This document shows positions 8,399 through 17,521 of a stretch of 57,559 nucleotides of DNA, piece by piece. The notes below the pieces were generated by a model that saw only the letters and a program-made list of their open reading frames with translations, did no database searches and was not told the DNA's origin. Within the stretch, counting starts at the first letter, position 1. The number at the start of each line of letters is the position of its first letter. Made by a program: the position numbers and the translations under genes. The stretch spans positions 1 to 57,559 of the forward strand of contig JAGAMC010000023.1 of NCBI GenBank assembly GCA_017624915.1, written 5' to 3'. The stretch is from Oscillospiraceae bacterium. GTDB lineage: Bacteria > Bacillota > Clostridia > Oscillospirales > Oscillospiraceae.

Positions 8399-9874
8399 AT
8401 GAACGAAATTCTGAACATGACCGCCCTTGAGTTGAGCGCGGGCATCAAAAAGGGTGAGGTTTCCTGCCAAGAGGCGGCGCAGGCGGCTCTCAATGTGATC
8501 CGTACCCGGCAGGATCAGCTGAATACATTCATCACCGTGACCGGACGGCAGGCCTTGGAGCGGGCAGCTGCGCTTGACAGGAGAAAGGGCAGCGGACCGC
8601 TGTTCGGTGTTCCGGGTGCGGTGAAGGACAACCTGTGTACCCAAGGACTGCGCACCACGTGCGCGTCCCTTATGCTGGAGCGCTATGTTCCGCCTTACAA
8701 TGCCGGGGTGATCGACCTGCTGGATGAGGCGGGGACGGTTTTACTGGGCAAGCTGAATATGGATGAATTCGCCATGGGCTCTACATCCGAGACCTCCTGC
8801 TTTGGCCCGGTGAAAAATCCGTGGGATCTGTCGCGCGTTCCCGGCGGCTCTTCCGGCGGCGCGGCGGCCGCTGTGGCGGCCGGGGAGGTTTGGTTCGCTC
8901 TGGGTTCGGACACCGGTGGCTCGGTACGTCAGCCCGCGGCCTGGTGCGGCGTGACCGGGATCAAGCCCACCTACGGCACGGTGTCCCGCTATGGACTGGT
9001 GGCCTATGCCTCCTCCTTTGATCAGGTGGGTGCCATCTGCCGGGATGCTGCCGACTGCGCGGCTGTGCTGGACGCCATACAGAACCATGATCCCCGGGAC
9101 AGCACCGGCCTGCCCGGTGAATACGGCGGGCTGCTTGCGGGGCTTAACGGGGATATTCGGGGCATGAGGATCGGTATGCCTGCGCAGCTGTTCGGCGACG
9201 AACTGGATCCGCAGGTGCGTCATCGTGTTCTGGACGCGGCCCGGGTGCTTCGGGACAGGGGAGCGCAGGTGGAGGAATGTTGTCTTCCTGCTGCGGACTA
9301 TGCGCTGGCCGCCTACTATGTGATCGCCTGTGCCGAGGCCAGTTCCAATTTGGCCCGCTATGACGGCGTCCACTATGGGAAGCGGTGTGCGGGGGACGTG
9401 GGACTGGAGGAGCTGTACCTGCGCTCCCGCAGTGAAGGTTTCGGTTCGGAGGTCAAACGGCGTATCCTGCTGGGCACCTTCGTGCTGTCGGAGGGGCACT
9501 ACGATGCCTACTACGCAAAGGCTTTGGCGGCCAGGGACATGGTGCGCAAGAGCTTTGAGGAGCTATTCTCCCAATACGACCTGCTTCTTGCGCCTGTGAC
9601 CCCAAGCGTTGCCCCCAAACTGGGGCAGAGTCTGGAACATCCTGCCCGTATGTATCAGACGGACAGCTATACAGTGTGTGCCAATCTGACGGGACTGCCT
9701 GCTATGTCCATACCATGCGGACAAAGCGAGGGCGGCATGCCTGTGGGCGTTCAGCTGATCGGGCCGGCGTTTGGTGAGCAAACGCTGCTTAACGCGGCCC
9801 ATGCGGTCCAGCGGGAGACCCATTGGCACAAACTCCGCCCGCCCTGCTTTGGAACAGGGGGTGAGGGTACATGA
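8399..9874 (+). CDS. gatA: Asp/Glu-tRNA amidotransferase subunit A
   Basis: Predicted 491-aa amidase-signature enzyme that frees ammonia from glutamine for transfer to Glu-tRNA(Gln) or Asp-tRNA(Asn). The Ser-cisSer-Lys triad is visible: lysine in LFGVPGAVKDNLCTQG, and the two serines in VPGGSSGGAAAAVAAGE and GSDTGGSVRQPAAWCG. The start MNEILNMTALEL fits the family. Its stop overlaps the gatB start by 4 bp (ATGA), so the subunits are translationally coupled. Confidence 0.96.
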   Translation: MNEILNMTALELSAGIKKGEVSCQEAAQAALNVIRTRQDQLNTFITVTGRQALERAAALDRRKGSGPLFGVPGAVKDNLCTQGLRTTCASLMLERYVPPYNAGVIDLLDEAGTVLLGKLNMDEFAMGSTSETSCFGPVKNPWDLSRVPGGSSGGAAAAVAAGEVWFALGSDTGGSVRQPAAWCGVTGIKPTYGTVSRYGLVAYASSFDQVGAICRDAADCAAVLDAIQNHDPRDSTGLPGEYGGLLAGLNGDIRGMRIGMPAQLFGDELDPQVRHRVLDAARVLRDRGAQVEECCLPAADYALAAYYVIACAEASSNLARYDGVHYGKRCAGDVGLEELYLRSRSEGFGSEVKRRILLGTFVLSEGHYDAYYAKALAARDMVRKSFEELFSQYDLLLAPVTPSVAPKLGQSLEHPARMYQTDSYTVCANLTGLPAMSIPCGQSEGGMPVGVQLIGPAFGEQTLLNAAHAVQRETHWHKLRPPCFGTGGEGT

Positions 9875-11301
9875 GATGGGAGACGGTGATCGGCCTCGAG
9901 ACCCATGTGGAGTTGAACACGGACACGAAAATTTTCTGCTCCTGCTCCACGGCCTTCGGTGCGCCGCCCAACACCCAGTGCTGCCCTGTGTGCATGGGGC
10001 TGCCCGGGTCGCTGCCCGTGCTGAACAGGCGGGTGGTGGAATACGCCGCGCGTATCGCCCTTGCCCTGAACTGCAGCATTACACCGCTCAACCGGTTTGA
10101 CCGGAAAAACTACTTTTATCCTGATCTGCCCAAGGCCTATCAGATCAGTCAGCTGTATTTGCCTATTGCAAGGGAAGGCTGGCTGGATGTGGAGATGGAA
10201 CAGGGGCGGAAGTCCATCCGCATCCATGAGATGCATATGGAGGAGGACGCGGGCAAGCTCATTCACCATCCGGACGGGGGCGATACCAGGATCGACTATA
10301 ACCGCTGCGGTGTGCCTCTGGTGGAGATCGTCACCGAACCGGACTTCCGCAGCGCGGATGAGGTGGTGGCCTATCTGGAGCAGCTGCGGTCTGTGCTGTT
10401 GTATCTGGGCGTATCCGACGGCAAACTGCAGGAGGGCTCCCTGCGCTGCGATGTGAACCTTTCTGTGCGGCCCGAGGGCAGCCAGACGCTGGGCGTGCGC
10501 ACGGAGATGAAAAATCTCGGCTCTTTCCGCGCTGTTCGCCGTGCCATAGAGTACGAGAGTCAACGGCAGATCCGAATACTGGAAAGTGGCGGCCGGGTGA
10601 TCCGGCAGACCCTGCGATGGGATGAGGATGCGGATCAGAGCATACCCATGCGCACCAAGGAGGATGCAGCGGATTACCGCTATTTCCCCGAACCGGATCT
10701 TCCGCCTGTGGAGCTGGATGAGGCGTTTCTGACCGACCTGCGGACGCAGCAGCCCGAACTGGCGGCACAGAAGCGGGCGCGCTACTGTAAGGATTGGGGA
10801 CTGAGCGCCTATGATGCCCGGATGCTGACCGGGCAGAGAAGTCTGGCTGAGTTTTTTGAGCGGACGGTGGCCCTCGGCGCACCCCCGAAAAAAGCGGCCA
10901 ACTGGATCATGGGACAGGTGCTGCGCCAGCTGTCTGCAAGAAATTTGCAGGCGCAGGATATGACGCTGCAGCCCAAAGTTCTTGCCCGGCTGATCGCGCT
11001 GGTGGAGCAGGGCAGGATCAACCGCAACACCGCCGTAGAGGTCTTTGACGCGGTTTTTGACGGCGGAGACCCGGAAGAGTATATCGCGGCCCACGGGCTG
11101 GAGCGGATCTCCGACTGTGCGCAGGTTCGGCAGGCGGTGGAGCAGGTGTTTGCGGAAAATCCCCGTTCCGTTGCCGACTGGCGGGCGGGCAAGGAAAAAG
11201 CCCTCGGATTTTTGGTGGGTCAGACCATGCGCATGCTGCAGGGAAAAGCAGACCCCCAAACGGTCAATAAGTTGATTCGGGACAGGCTGACTGAGGAATA
11301 G
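9871..11301 (+). CDS. gatB: Asp/Glu-tRNA amidotransferase subunit B
   Basis: Predicted 476-aa kinase and tRNA-binding subunit. The N-terminal cradle has the family's VIGLETHVELNT, CSCSTAFGAPPNTQCCPVC (with the paired zinc cysteines), ALNCSITPLNRFDRKNYFYPDLPKAYQISQ, and EEDAGKLIH. The C-terminal YqeY-like tail begins near residue 330. Last gene of gatCAB; a terminator lies 100 bp downstream. Because GlnRS is encoded next door, its essential duty here may be Asn-tRNA rather than Gln-tRNA synthesis; whether an AsnRS exists cannot be seen in this window. Confidence 0.97.
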   Translation: MRWETVIGLETHVELNTDTKIFCSCSTAFGAPPNTQCCPVCMGLPGSLPVLNRRVVEYAARIALALNCSITPLNRFDRKNYFYPDLPKAYQISQLYLPIAREGWLDVEMEQGRKSIRIHEMHMEEDAGKLIHHPDGGDTRIDYNRCGVPLVEIVTEPDFRSADEVVAYLEQLRSVLLYLGVSDGKLQEGSLRCDVNLSVRPEGSQTLGVRTEMKNLGSFRAVRRAIEYESQRQIRILESGGRVIRQTLRWDEDADQSIPMRTKEDAADYRYFPEPDLPPVELDEAFLTDLRTQQPELAAQKRARYCKDWGLSAYDARMLTGQRSLAEFFERTVALGAPPKKAANWIMGQVLRQLSARNLQAQDMTLQPKVLARLIALVEQGRINRNTAVEVFDAVFDGGDPEEYIAAHGLERISDCAQVRQAVEQVFAENPRSVADWRAGKEKALGFLVGQTMRMLQGKADPQTVNKLIRDRLTEE

Positions 11302-11400
11302 AACACAAGATATTGTGCCTGCAAAACGAGGGAAAACTACAAATTGCGACAAGGGAAAGCTGTACAGGAAAACACAGTTGTCGAACATATGTTTTAATGC

Positions 11401-11440
11401 AAAAAACCGTGGATTTTCAAGGAAATCCACGGTTTTTTCT
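11401..11440 (+). terminator. Intrinsic terminator between gatB and the dcw cluster
   Basis: A stem of about 16 bp, AAAAACCGTGGATTT / AAATCCACGGTTTTT, has a 5-nt loop and a T tract. The preceding 100 bp after gatB contain no gene. Confidence 0.92.
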
Positions 11441-11463
11441 TTGAAAAAAATTCAAAAAAACAC

Positions 11464-11492
11464 TTGCTTTTTGGTACGGGTAATCGTATACT
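11464..11492 (+). promoter_or_regulatory. Predicted sigma-A promoter of the dcw (mra) operon
   Basis: TTGCTT (11464-11469), 17 bp, TATACT (11487-11492). It sits between the upstream terminator and the MraZ-type repeats, as in other dcw clusters. Confidence 0.8.
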
Positions 11493-11501
11493 AAAAGCAT
11501 A

Positions 11502-11556
11502 GTGGAGCGAAATGGAGCAAATTCCACTAAAATGACACAAAGTGGAGGAGGTGGAG
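11502..11556 (+). promoter_or_regulatory. MraZ-box repeats (autoregulatory operator)
   Basis: Four TGGA repeats lie between the promoter and mraZ: GTGGAG and ATGGAG 10 bp apart (11502, 11512), and GTGGAG twice 9 bp apart (11542, 11551). Regularly spaced TGG-type repeats are the known operator of MraZ, which represses its own operon. The last two overlap the mraZ ribosome binding site. Confidence 0.72.
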
Positions 11557-11559
11557 CAG

Positions 11560-11979
11560 ATGACCGGTACATATGAACACGCCATCGACGGTAAGGGTCG
11601 TTTGTTTATCCCCTCCCGTTTGAAGGAAGAACTGGGTGACAGCTTCCACCTTTCCATGGGTGCTGACCAGTGCCTGACCATCTATCCCCAGCAGGCGTGG
11701 GACGCCCTGTGTGCCCGGGCAGAGGAGTTGGAGGAGGACGAGGATATCGAGGCCATGGAGGTCTTCTTCGCCCAGACTTACCGCTGCACCGTGGACAGCC
11801 AGAACCGCATCGTCATTCCGCCCCTGCTGCGTGAGTATGCGGGACTGGAAAAGGACGTGGCCATCGTGGGCGCCAACAAGGTGGCCCGCATCTGGAACGC
11901 CCAGCGCTGGGAGGAGAAGAAGAGCACCTACATGACTCGGGACCAGATGAAGGGTCTGACCCGCAAAGTCCACCTGTAA
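11560..11979 (+). CDS. mraZ: Transcriptional regulator MraZ
   Basis: Predicted 139-aa protein with two AbrB-like SpoVT halves: GTYEHAIDGKGRLFIPSRLKEELGD near the N-terminus and CTVDSQNRIVIPPLLREYAGL at about residues 70-95. MraZ forms a ring-shaped multimer that binds the repeats upstream and usually represses dcw transcription. The start at 11560 is chosen over an upstream GTG because AGGAGGTGG precedes it and the family starts here. First gene of the cluster, 16 bp before rsmH. Confidence 0.95.
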   Translation: MTGTYEHAIDGKGRLFIPSRLKEELGDSFHLSMGADQCLTIYPQQAWDALCARAEELEEDEDIEAMEVFFAQTYRCTVDSQNRIVIPPLLREYAGLEKDVAIVGANKVARIWNAQRWEEKKSTYMTRDQMKGLTRKVHL

Positions 11980-11995
11980 GCGGTGGGAGGCGGAT

Positions 11996-12931
11996 ATGGA
12001 GTTTACTCATTATCCGGTGCTGCTGGAGGAGTGCCTGGACGGGCTGGCCATCAAGCCGGACGGGATCTATCTGGACGGCACACTGGGCCGGGCGGGACAT
12101 TCCCGATGCATTGCCCAGCGGCTGGACACAGGCCGGCTGATCTGTGTGGATCGGGATCAGGCGGCGCTGGACGCGGCGCAGGAGCGCCTTGGCCCGTGGA
12201 TGGACCGGGTGACGCTGATTCACAGCAACTTTGCTGAGATAGACAACATTCTGGACGGACTGGGTCTGGACGGGATCGACGGCATGCTCTTTGATCTGGG
12301 CGTGTCCTCTCCGCAGTTGGACGACAGCTCCAGAGGGTTTTCCTACATGGCGGATGCGCCGCTGGATATGCGCATGGACCGGTCGGAGGGGCTGACCGCC
12401 GCCGATGTGGTCAATACATGGTCGCAGGACGAGCTTAGACGTATCCTGCTGCAGTACGGCGAGGAGCGGTACGCCGGCCTCATCGCCGCGGCCATCGTCC
12501 GGCGCAGGGCGGACAAGCCCATCGAAACCACGCTGGAGCTGGTGGACACTGTTAAAAGCGCCATGCCCAGTAAGGCGCTGAAAGAAAAACAGCACCCGGC
12601 CAAGCGCAGCTTTCAGGCCATCCGCATTGCGGTGAATGACGAGCTGACCGCTGTGGACAGAATGATCCGCGCGGCGGTTCCCCGTCTGAAAAAGGGTGGG
12701 CGGCTGGCGGTGATCACCTTCCACTCGCTGGAGGACCGCCTCGTCAAAACCGGAATGGCTGAGTTTGCAAAGGGCTGCACCTGCCCGCCGGACTTCCCGG
12801 TGTGTGTGTGTGGCAAGACGCCGGACATCAAACTGATTACAAAAAAACCGGTCCTGCCCAGTGAGCGGGAACTGGAAGAGAATCCCCGTTCCCGCAGCGC
12901 AAAGCTCCGGGTAGCGGAAAAGGTGAAATGA
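11996..12931 (+). CDS. rsmH: 16S rRNA (cytosine-1402-N4)-methyltransferase
   Basis: Predicted 311-aa SAM-dependent methyltransferase modifying C1402 in the 16S decoding centre (formerly mraW). Motifs: HYPVLLEECLDGL, the SAM-binding YLDGTLGRAGHS, LICVDRDQAAL, DGMLFDLGVSSPQLDDSSRGFSY, MRMDRS, and the substrate-loop RSFQAIRIAVNDEL followed by VITFHSLEDRLVK. The C-terminus RSRSAKLRVAEK is typical. Second gene of the dcw operon, 17 bp from ftsL. Confidence 0.97.
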   Translation: MEFTHYPVLLEECLDGLAIKPDGIYLDGTLGRAGHSRCIAQRLDTGRLICVDRDQAALDAAQERLGPWMDRVTLIHSNFAEIDNILDGLGLDGIDGMLFDLGVSSPQLDDSSRGFSYMADAPLDMRMDRSEGLTAADVVNTWSQDELRRILLQYGEERYAGLIAAAIVRRRADKPIETTLELVDTVKSAMPSKALKEKQHPAKRSFQAIRIAVNDELTAVDRMIRAAVPRLKKGGRLAVITFHSLEDRLVKTGMAEFAKGCTCPPDFPVCVCGKTPDIKLITKKPVLPSERELEENPRSRSAKLRVAEKVK

Positions 12932-12948
12932 TTTAGGAGGGAAAGGCC

Positions 12949-13497
12949 ATGGCAGCGCGACAGAGAACGACTGCGTACCGTACCAATGGCAGCGCGGCAT
13001 ACGCGCCGGTATATGAGGGAAATGTGATCCGCAGCCCCCGCCGTCAGGAGGAGCAGTGGAGCGCCCCCAAGCGGACAGTCCGAAAGAAGCCTGCTGCCCG
13101 GCCTCAGGTGCAGGTGCGCCCTGCCGGCCGCGTAGCCCCCTTTGCCGTTATCGGTTTTCTGGCAGTGGGCGTGTTTGCGGCGCTGCTGCTGGTGACCTAC
13201 ATGCAGCTGCATATCACTGCGGACAACGTGGTCTCCCTGCGCAATCAGGTCACCACCCTGCAGGCTGAGCAGGCGGTCCTGTCGGCGCAGTATGAGCAGG
13301 TGTTCGATATGGAGCAGCTGCAGGCAGCGGTTGGTTCCGCCATGATCCGGCCCACGGCGGACCAGATCACTTATATCGATATGTCCCAGCCCGACAGCGT
13401 GGTGCTGCATGGACACCAGACCCGGGTGCCGGGTGCCGCGGGCGCGCTGGAGGGTGCCAAGGAGATTTTTTCGAGTCTCATCGAATATTTCCGCTGA
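12949..13497 (+). CDS. ftsL: FtsL-like cell division protein
   Basis: Predicted 182-aa bitopic membrane protein. A basic, proline/arginine-rich cytosolic region occupies residues 1-60; one TM helix (VAPFAVIGFLAVGVFAALLL) follows at about 61-80, then a short coiled coil (VVSLRNQVTTLQAEQAVLSAQYEQ) and an extracytoplasmic tail. This topology and its place between rsmH and the class B PBP identify it as the FtsL-type partner in the FtsQLB divisome subcomplex; sequence identity in this family is always low. The tail after residue 140 is longer than in Bacillus FtsL. An internal terminator-like hairpin follows it. Confidence 0.75.
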   Translation: MAARQRTTAYRTNGSAAYAPVYEGNVIRSPRRQEEQWSAPKRTVRKKPAARPQVQVRPAGRVAPFAVIGFLAVGVFAALLLVTYMQLHITADNVVSLRNQVTTLQAEQAVLSAQYEQVFDMEQLQAAVGSAMIRPTADQITYIDMSQPDSVVLHGHQTRVPGAAGALEGAKEIFSSLIEYFR

Positions 13498-13539
13498 GCA
13501 CAGACATATAGTGGACCAGATATAGAAGCTTGAGTGAGA

Positions 13540-13570
13540 GGGCGCAAGAAAACAGTTCTTGCGCCCTTTT
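13540..13570 (+). terminator. Terminator-like hairpin inside the dcw cluster
   Basis: GGGCGCAAGAA / TTCTTGCGCCC stem (11 bp), short loop, then TTTT, lying between ftsL and the PBP gene. As the tail is only four T, it is likely partial, which would lower expression of downstream genes relative to mraZ-rsmH-ftsL. Confidence 0.7.
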
Positions 13571-13591
13571 GACCATAAGAGAGGTGATGGT

Positions 13592-16045
13592 ATGGCACAG
13601 CAGAATGAACGCAGGGAGCGCAGGGAGCGGCAGGAACGTACCTCCAAACAGCTGATTTTTCGGCGTACCGTCATGCTGATGGTGATTTTTGGCATGCTGA
13701 CCTTCATCCCTCTGGGCTGGAAGCTGTGGGATGTTGCCATCGTCCACCATGAGGAGTACCAGCTGCGCCAGCTGCAGCAGTCCACCCGGGATGTGGAGGT
13801 CAAATCCAGCCGCGGCATGATCCGGGACGCCAAGGGCAACATCATGGCCATGTCCGCCACGGTGTACAACCTGATCCTGTCACCTCTGGACCTGATCAAC
13901 GGCTTTGATCAGAAGGACTATAAAAATGCGGATGGGACACCTGACGTGCAGGCCTATGAGGCCGCCATCCGGCAAAGAAGGGACATGATCACCGACAAGG
14001 TCTGTGCCGTGCTGGATTTGGACCGGGAGACGGTGTCCAAACGCATGGAGTACACCTGGTCCCAGTACGAGGTGCTCAAAAAGAACGTCGAGGGCGAGCA
14101 GGCGGAGGAGCTGCGGGCCTTCATCGCCGACAACAAACTGGGCTACTCGCTGGTCATGACGCCCACCACCAAACGCTATTACCCCCTGTCCAGCGTGGCG
14201 TCTCACGTTGTGGGCTTTGTGAACGACAGCGGCGGCGCCTATGGTGTGGAGGCCGCCTACGAGGATGTTCTGGAGGGCGTTTCCGGCCGCGTGGTCACCT
14301 CCAAGACCGGCGCGGGCACCGAGATCTATAACAGCTACTCCAACTATGTGGATGCTGTCAACGGAAACGACATTACCCTGACCCTTGACAGCAACATCCA
14401 GCGCATGGCTGAACAGACGCTGGCCGCGGGGATCGAAAAGTACGACATCCGAAACGGCGGTATCTGCCTTGTTATGGAGCCTAAAACGGGGGCCATGCTG
14501 GCTATGGCAAGCTCGCCCAACTATGACCTGAACCACTACGGGACCATCTACGACGAGGTGCTCAACCAGCAGGCGGCCGCTCTGAAGGAACAGAAATATC
14601 AGGAGCTGAAAAGCCAGAACCTGAAGGACGAGGACGGCAAGCCCCTGACCGAGGAGGAGCTGCGCAAAAAAGCGTCTTCCGCAGCGGTCTCTGATGCGCT
14701 GAACAGACAGTGGCGCAACAAAGTGCTCAACGACACCTACGAGCCGGGCTCTACCTTCAAGTCCATGGTGCTGGCGGCGGCTCTGGAGACGGGCGCGGTG
14801 TCCGAAAGTGACACCTTCTACTGCCCGGGCTACTATGTGGTAAGCGGGCGGCGCATCAGCTGCCACGACCATTCCGGCCATGGCAGCCAGACCCTTGCCG
14901 AGGCAGTGCAGAACTCCTGCAACCCGGCTTTTATGATGATTGGACAAAAGCTGGGAGCAGAGGCGTTTTACGACTACTTTGAAGCCTTTGGCCTGAAGAG
15001 CAAGACGGGCATCGACCTGCCCGGCGAGGCTACCGGTCTTGTGTGGAGCCGCGACTACTTCACCAGTGCCGAGGGCTACCAGTCTTTGGCCACCGCCTCT
15101 TTCGGCCAGCGCTTTACCGTCAGCCCCCTGCAGCTGCTTACAGCAGTTTCCGCCACGGTCAACGGCGGTTACCTCATGCAGCCCTATGTGCTGCAGTCTG
15201 TCAGTGATGCTTCGGGCAATATCATCCGTCAGACCGAACCCACTGTGGTGCGTCAGGTCATCAGCGAGCAGACCAGCCGTCAGGCTGCGGAGATCCTGGA
15301 GAGCGTGGTGTCCGAAGGAACAGGCCGCAACGCCTACGTGGCCGGCTACCGCATCGGCGGCAAGACCGGTACTGCTGAGGGTGAGGTAGGCGTGAAGGAC
15401 GAGGAGATCGTCTCCTTTGTGGGCTTCGCCCCCGCCAATGACCCTCAGGTCATCGTGCTGCTCTATTTTGACACCCCGGGCCGAAACGTGTCGGGCAGCA
15501 AGTACGGATCTACAGGCTACTACATCAGCGGCGGACAGATGGCAGCCCCCATGGCGGGCCAGCTGATTGCCGACGTGCTGGACTATATGGGCGTGGAGCG
15601 GCAGTACACTCAGGAAGAAGCCAACGCGGCCGATGTGTCCGTCCCCAAGGTGGTGGGCTATGACCTGACCACCGCACAGGCCGCACTCAAGCGCAAGAAC
15701 CTTACCTGCCGCACGGTGGGGCAGGGCGATGTGGTCACCGGGCAGATCCCTGCCGTGGGTGCCACCATCCCGGGCAACAGCACCGTCATCCTCTACATGG
15801 GTGAGGAGACCCCCACCGATCAGGTGATCGTTCCCGACCTGAGCGGTCTGACTTATGATCAGGCAAAGAAGAAACTCAACGATCTGGGCCTGTACCTGCG
15901 CGCCTCCGGCGTGTCTTACTACAGCGCCGTGACCAAGGCGCAGGATCAGAGCGTGGGTCCGGGCGAGACTGTGGACCGGGGCACGGTGATCCCGGTGCGC
16001 TTTGTGGATACCAGCGTAACTGACTCTTTTACTCCTCTGGAATAA
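13592..16045 (+). CDS. Class B penicillin-binding protein with PASTA domains (SpoVD/FtsI type)
   Basis: Predicted 817-aa peptidoglycan transpeptidase. Layout: short basic cytosolic tail, TM helix at about 27-46, N-terminal dimerisation region (SSRGMIRDAKGNIMAMS), transpeptidase domain with nucleophile S387 in EPGSTFK, the SxN motif in QNSCNPAFM, and the KTG motif at K591 (GGKTGTAEG). Two C-terminal PASTA domains follow (about 690-745 and 750-815: VPKVVGYDLTTAQAALK, VPDLSGLTYDQAKKKL). The PASTA domains and genome position match SpoVD/PbpB enzymes; the division versus spore-cortex role cannot be separated here because only one such gene is in the cluster. Start at 13592 follows GAGGTGATGG. Works with FtsW at 18.6 kb. 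Confidence 0.93.
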   Translation: MAQQNERRERRERQERTSKQLIFRRTVMLMVIFGMLTFIPLGWKLWDVAIVHHEEYQLRQLQQSTRDVEVKSSRGMIRDAKGNIMAMSATVYNLILSPLDLINGFDQKDYKNADGTPDVQAYEAAIRQRRDMITDKVCAVLDLDRETVSKRMEYTWSQYEVLKKNVEGEQAEELRAFIADNKLGYSLVMTPTTKRYYPLSSVASHVVGFVNDSGGAYGVEAAYEDVLEGVSGRVVTSKTGAGTEIYNSYSNYVDAVNGNDITLTLDSNIQRMAEQTLAAGIEKYDIRNGGICLVMEPKTGAMLAMASSPNYDLNHYGTIYDEVLNQQAAALKEQKYQELKSQNLKDEDGKPLTEEELRKKASSAAVSDALNRQWRNKVLNDTYEPGSTFKSMVLAAALETGAVSESDTFYCPGYYVVSGRRISCHDHSGHGSQTLAEAVQNSCNPAFMMIGQKLGAEAFYDYFEAFGLKSKTGIDLPGEATGLVWSRDYFTSAEGYQSLATASFGQRFTVSPLQLLTAVSATVNGGYLMQPYVLQSVSDASGNIIRQTEPTVVRQVISEQTSRQAAEILESVVSEGTGRNAYVAGYRIGGKTGTAEGEVGVKDEEIVSFVGFAPANDPQVIVLLYFDTPGRNVSGSKYGSTGYYISGGQMAAPMAGQLIADVLDYMGVERQYTQEEANAADVSVPKVVGYDLTTAQAALKRKNLTCRTVGQGDVVTGQIPAVGATIPGNSTVILYMGEETPTDQVIVPDLSGLTYDQAKKKLNDLGLYLRASGVSYYSAVTKAQDQSVGPGETVDRGTVIPVRFVDTSVTDSFTPLE

Positions 16046-16090
16046 CAACCATCATAGAGAGAATGAAACCGCCCTGTGAGGGTGACAGCA

Positions 16091-17476
16091 TTGAAACTGC
16101 GCGATCTTCTGGTCGACGTCCCCCTCACAGGGGGCTCACTCGACCCGGAACTGGAAATAAATTCCATATCTGTGGAAAAACAAGGCGGGCAGCGGGGGGT
16201 TCTGTACATGGAACTGTCCCAGGACAGCCCGGGGACTTCGTCCGGCGGAGCCGTGTGCGTAAATGGAAGCTGTCTGCAAACGGATGATCCGTGGCTGACT
16301 CTGGCCCGACTGGGCGCCAACTGGTACTGCAGACCGGGCTCGGGTATGGTGCTGACTGCGGTGGCGGGCGGGGGCGACAGCGCTCTTGTTGTCCATCTGC
16401 TGCAGATAGTGCTGGAGACCGTGCCACATGTCCGCGTGGGTGTTATCGCGCCGGACAGAGTGTGGATCGACGGCGTGGAACTGCCCCGGGGGCAGCGGGA
16501 GCCGGGTGGCCTTTGCGTGCAGCGGCTGCTGCGGCGCATGGCAGACGCGCGCTGCACCCATGTGATCCTGCATCTGGACGATGGGGCGCTGATGCGCCGG
16601 GAGTATGCGGGACTGCGCATGAGTGTGACGGCCCTGACCGGCCCCACCCGGCACAGGCAGGAACTGGGCGCCCTGCTGGCCGGAAGCGATATGACCGTTT
16701 TAAATCTTGACGAACGGGACTGGGAGGATTATGTTAGTATCATCCCGGAAAATACCTTTACATATTCTGAAAACAAGGCCCGGGCAGACCTGACGGCGAG
16801 GAATCTGCGGCTGTTTCCCGGCCATGTGGAATTTGAGGCGGTAGCGGTGGGGAAGATCCGCCGCATACACCTGCCGGTGCCCGGCGGCTTTGCGGTGTAC
16901 CACGGCCTGTGCGTGCTTGCCTGCGGCCTGTGTCTGGGCCTCAGACTGGAGCGCATGGCGGGTGTCCTGCGCTCGGCTCAGGGCCTGCGGGGACGCATGG
17001 AGGTGCTGCCCGTCTGTGCTGCTTACACCGTGGTGATGGATGAAGCGTGTACGCCCGAAAGCCTTGAGCGCTCGCTGACCAGCGCCCGGGAATTTACCGC
17101 GGGCCGGCTGACCTGTCTGCTGGGATGCCCGGCGCAGGGGGAGCAGGAGACGCTCAGACAGCTTGGCAGCGTGGCGGAACAGCTGGCGGACCGCGTGATC
17201 CTGACCGGGACGGACTGTCAGCGTCAGGCGGCTATGCGTGCCATTGAAGATGTGATGTCCGGTATGGGCGGCTGGCACAGGCCATGCACCGTGGAACCCG
17301 ACCGTGAACGGGCCATCTGCAGCGCTCTGGAGCGGGCAGACCCGGGGGACGTGATCCTGGTGACCGGGGCCGGTGTACATCAGGGGCCGGACAGTTCTGA
17401 TGAGCGGGAATTGATACACAGCTATATCCGCAGGCAGCACGCCTGCAGGGAAAAAGGCGCCCGGGCCGTTGTATGA
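16091..17476 (+). CDS. MurE-like Mur-ligase homologue lacking catalytic motifs (pseudoenzyme candidate)
   Basis: Predicted 461-aa protein exactly where murE belongs, between the class B PBP and mraY. The Mur fold signature persists: MKLRDLL start, ELEINSISV, HLPVPGGFAVYHGLCVLA (MurE LPLPGRFNVYNAL), LRGRMEVLP, TPESLERSLTSAREF, LADRVILT, AIEDVMSGM and ALERADPGDVILVTG. Yet each active-site motif is altered: the P-loop TGTNGKT reads VAGGGDSA (91-98), DYAHTP reads DEACTP (317-322), GCGGDRD reads GCPAQGE (345-351), the substrate-selecting DNPR is TGTDCQRQ (372-379), and GKGHE is GAGVH (426-430). No carbamylated-lysine KARLF segment is recognisable. ATP binding and ligation look impossible, but the frame is intact and well translated. 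TTG start at 16091 follows GAGGGTGA. Inference: a retained structural or regulatory paralogue; a true MurE must be encoded elsewhere. Confidence 0.8.
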   Translation: MKLRDLLVDVPLTGGSLDPELEINSISVEKQGGQRGVLYMELSQDSPGTSSGGAVCVNGSCLQTDDPWLTLARLGANWYCRPGSGMVLTAVAGGGDSALVVHLLQIVLETVPHVRVGVIAPDRVWIDGVELPRGQREPGGLCVQRLLRRMADARCTHVILHLDDGALMRREYAGLRMSVTALTGPTRHRQELGALLAGSDMTVLNLDERDWEDYVSIIPENTFTYSENKARADLTARNLRLFPGHVEFEAVAVGKIRRIHLPVPGGFAVYHGLCVLACGLCLGLRLERMAGVLRSAQGLRGRMEVLPVCAAYTVVMDEACTPESLERSLTSAREFTAGRLTCLLGCPAQGEQETLRQLGSVAEQLADRVILTGTDCQRQAAMRAIEDVMSGMGGWHRPCTVEPDRERAICSALERADPGDVILVTGAGVHQGPDSSDERELIHSYIRRQHACREKGARAVV

Positions 17477-17521
17477 CCGCTGGGGCAGACCAAAGAAAAA
17501 ACTCCATTGGAGGTTGCGGCG

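Noticed and set aside
13880-16048. Long leftward open frame (722 codons) opposite the class B PBP
   Set aside because: The PBP has full catalytic motifs and PASTA domains; the antisense product has no recognisable domain or ribosome site.
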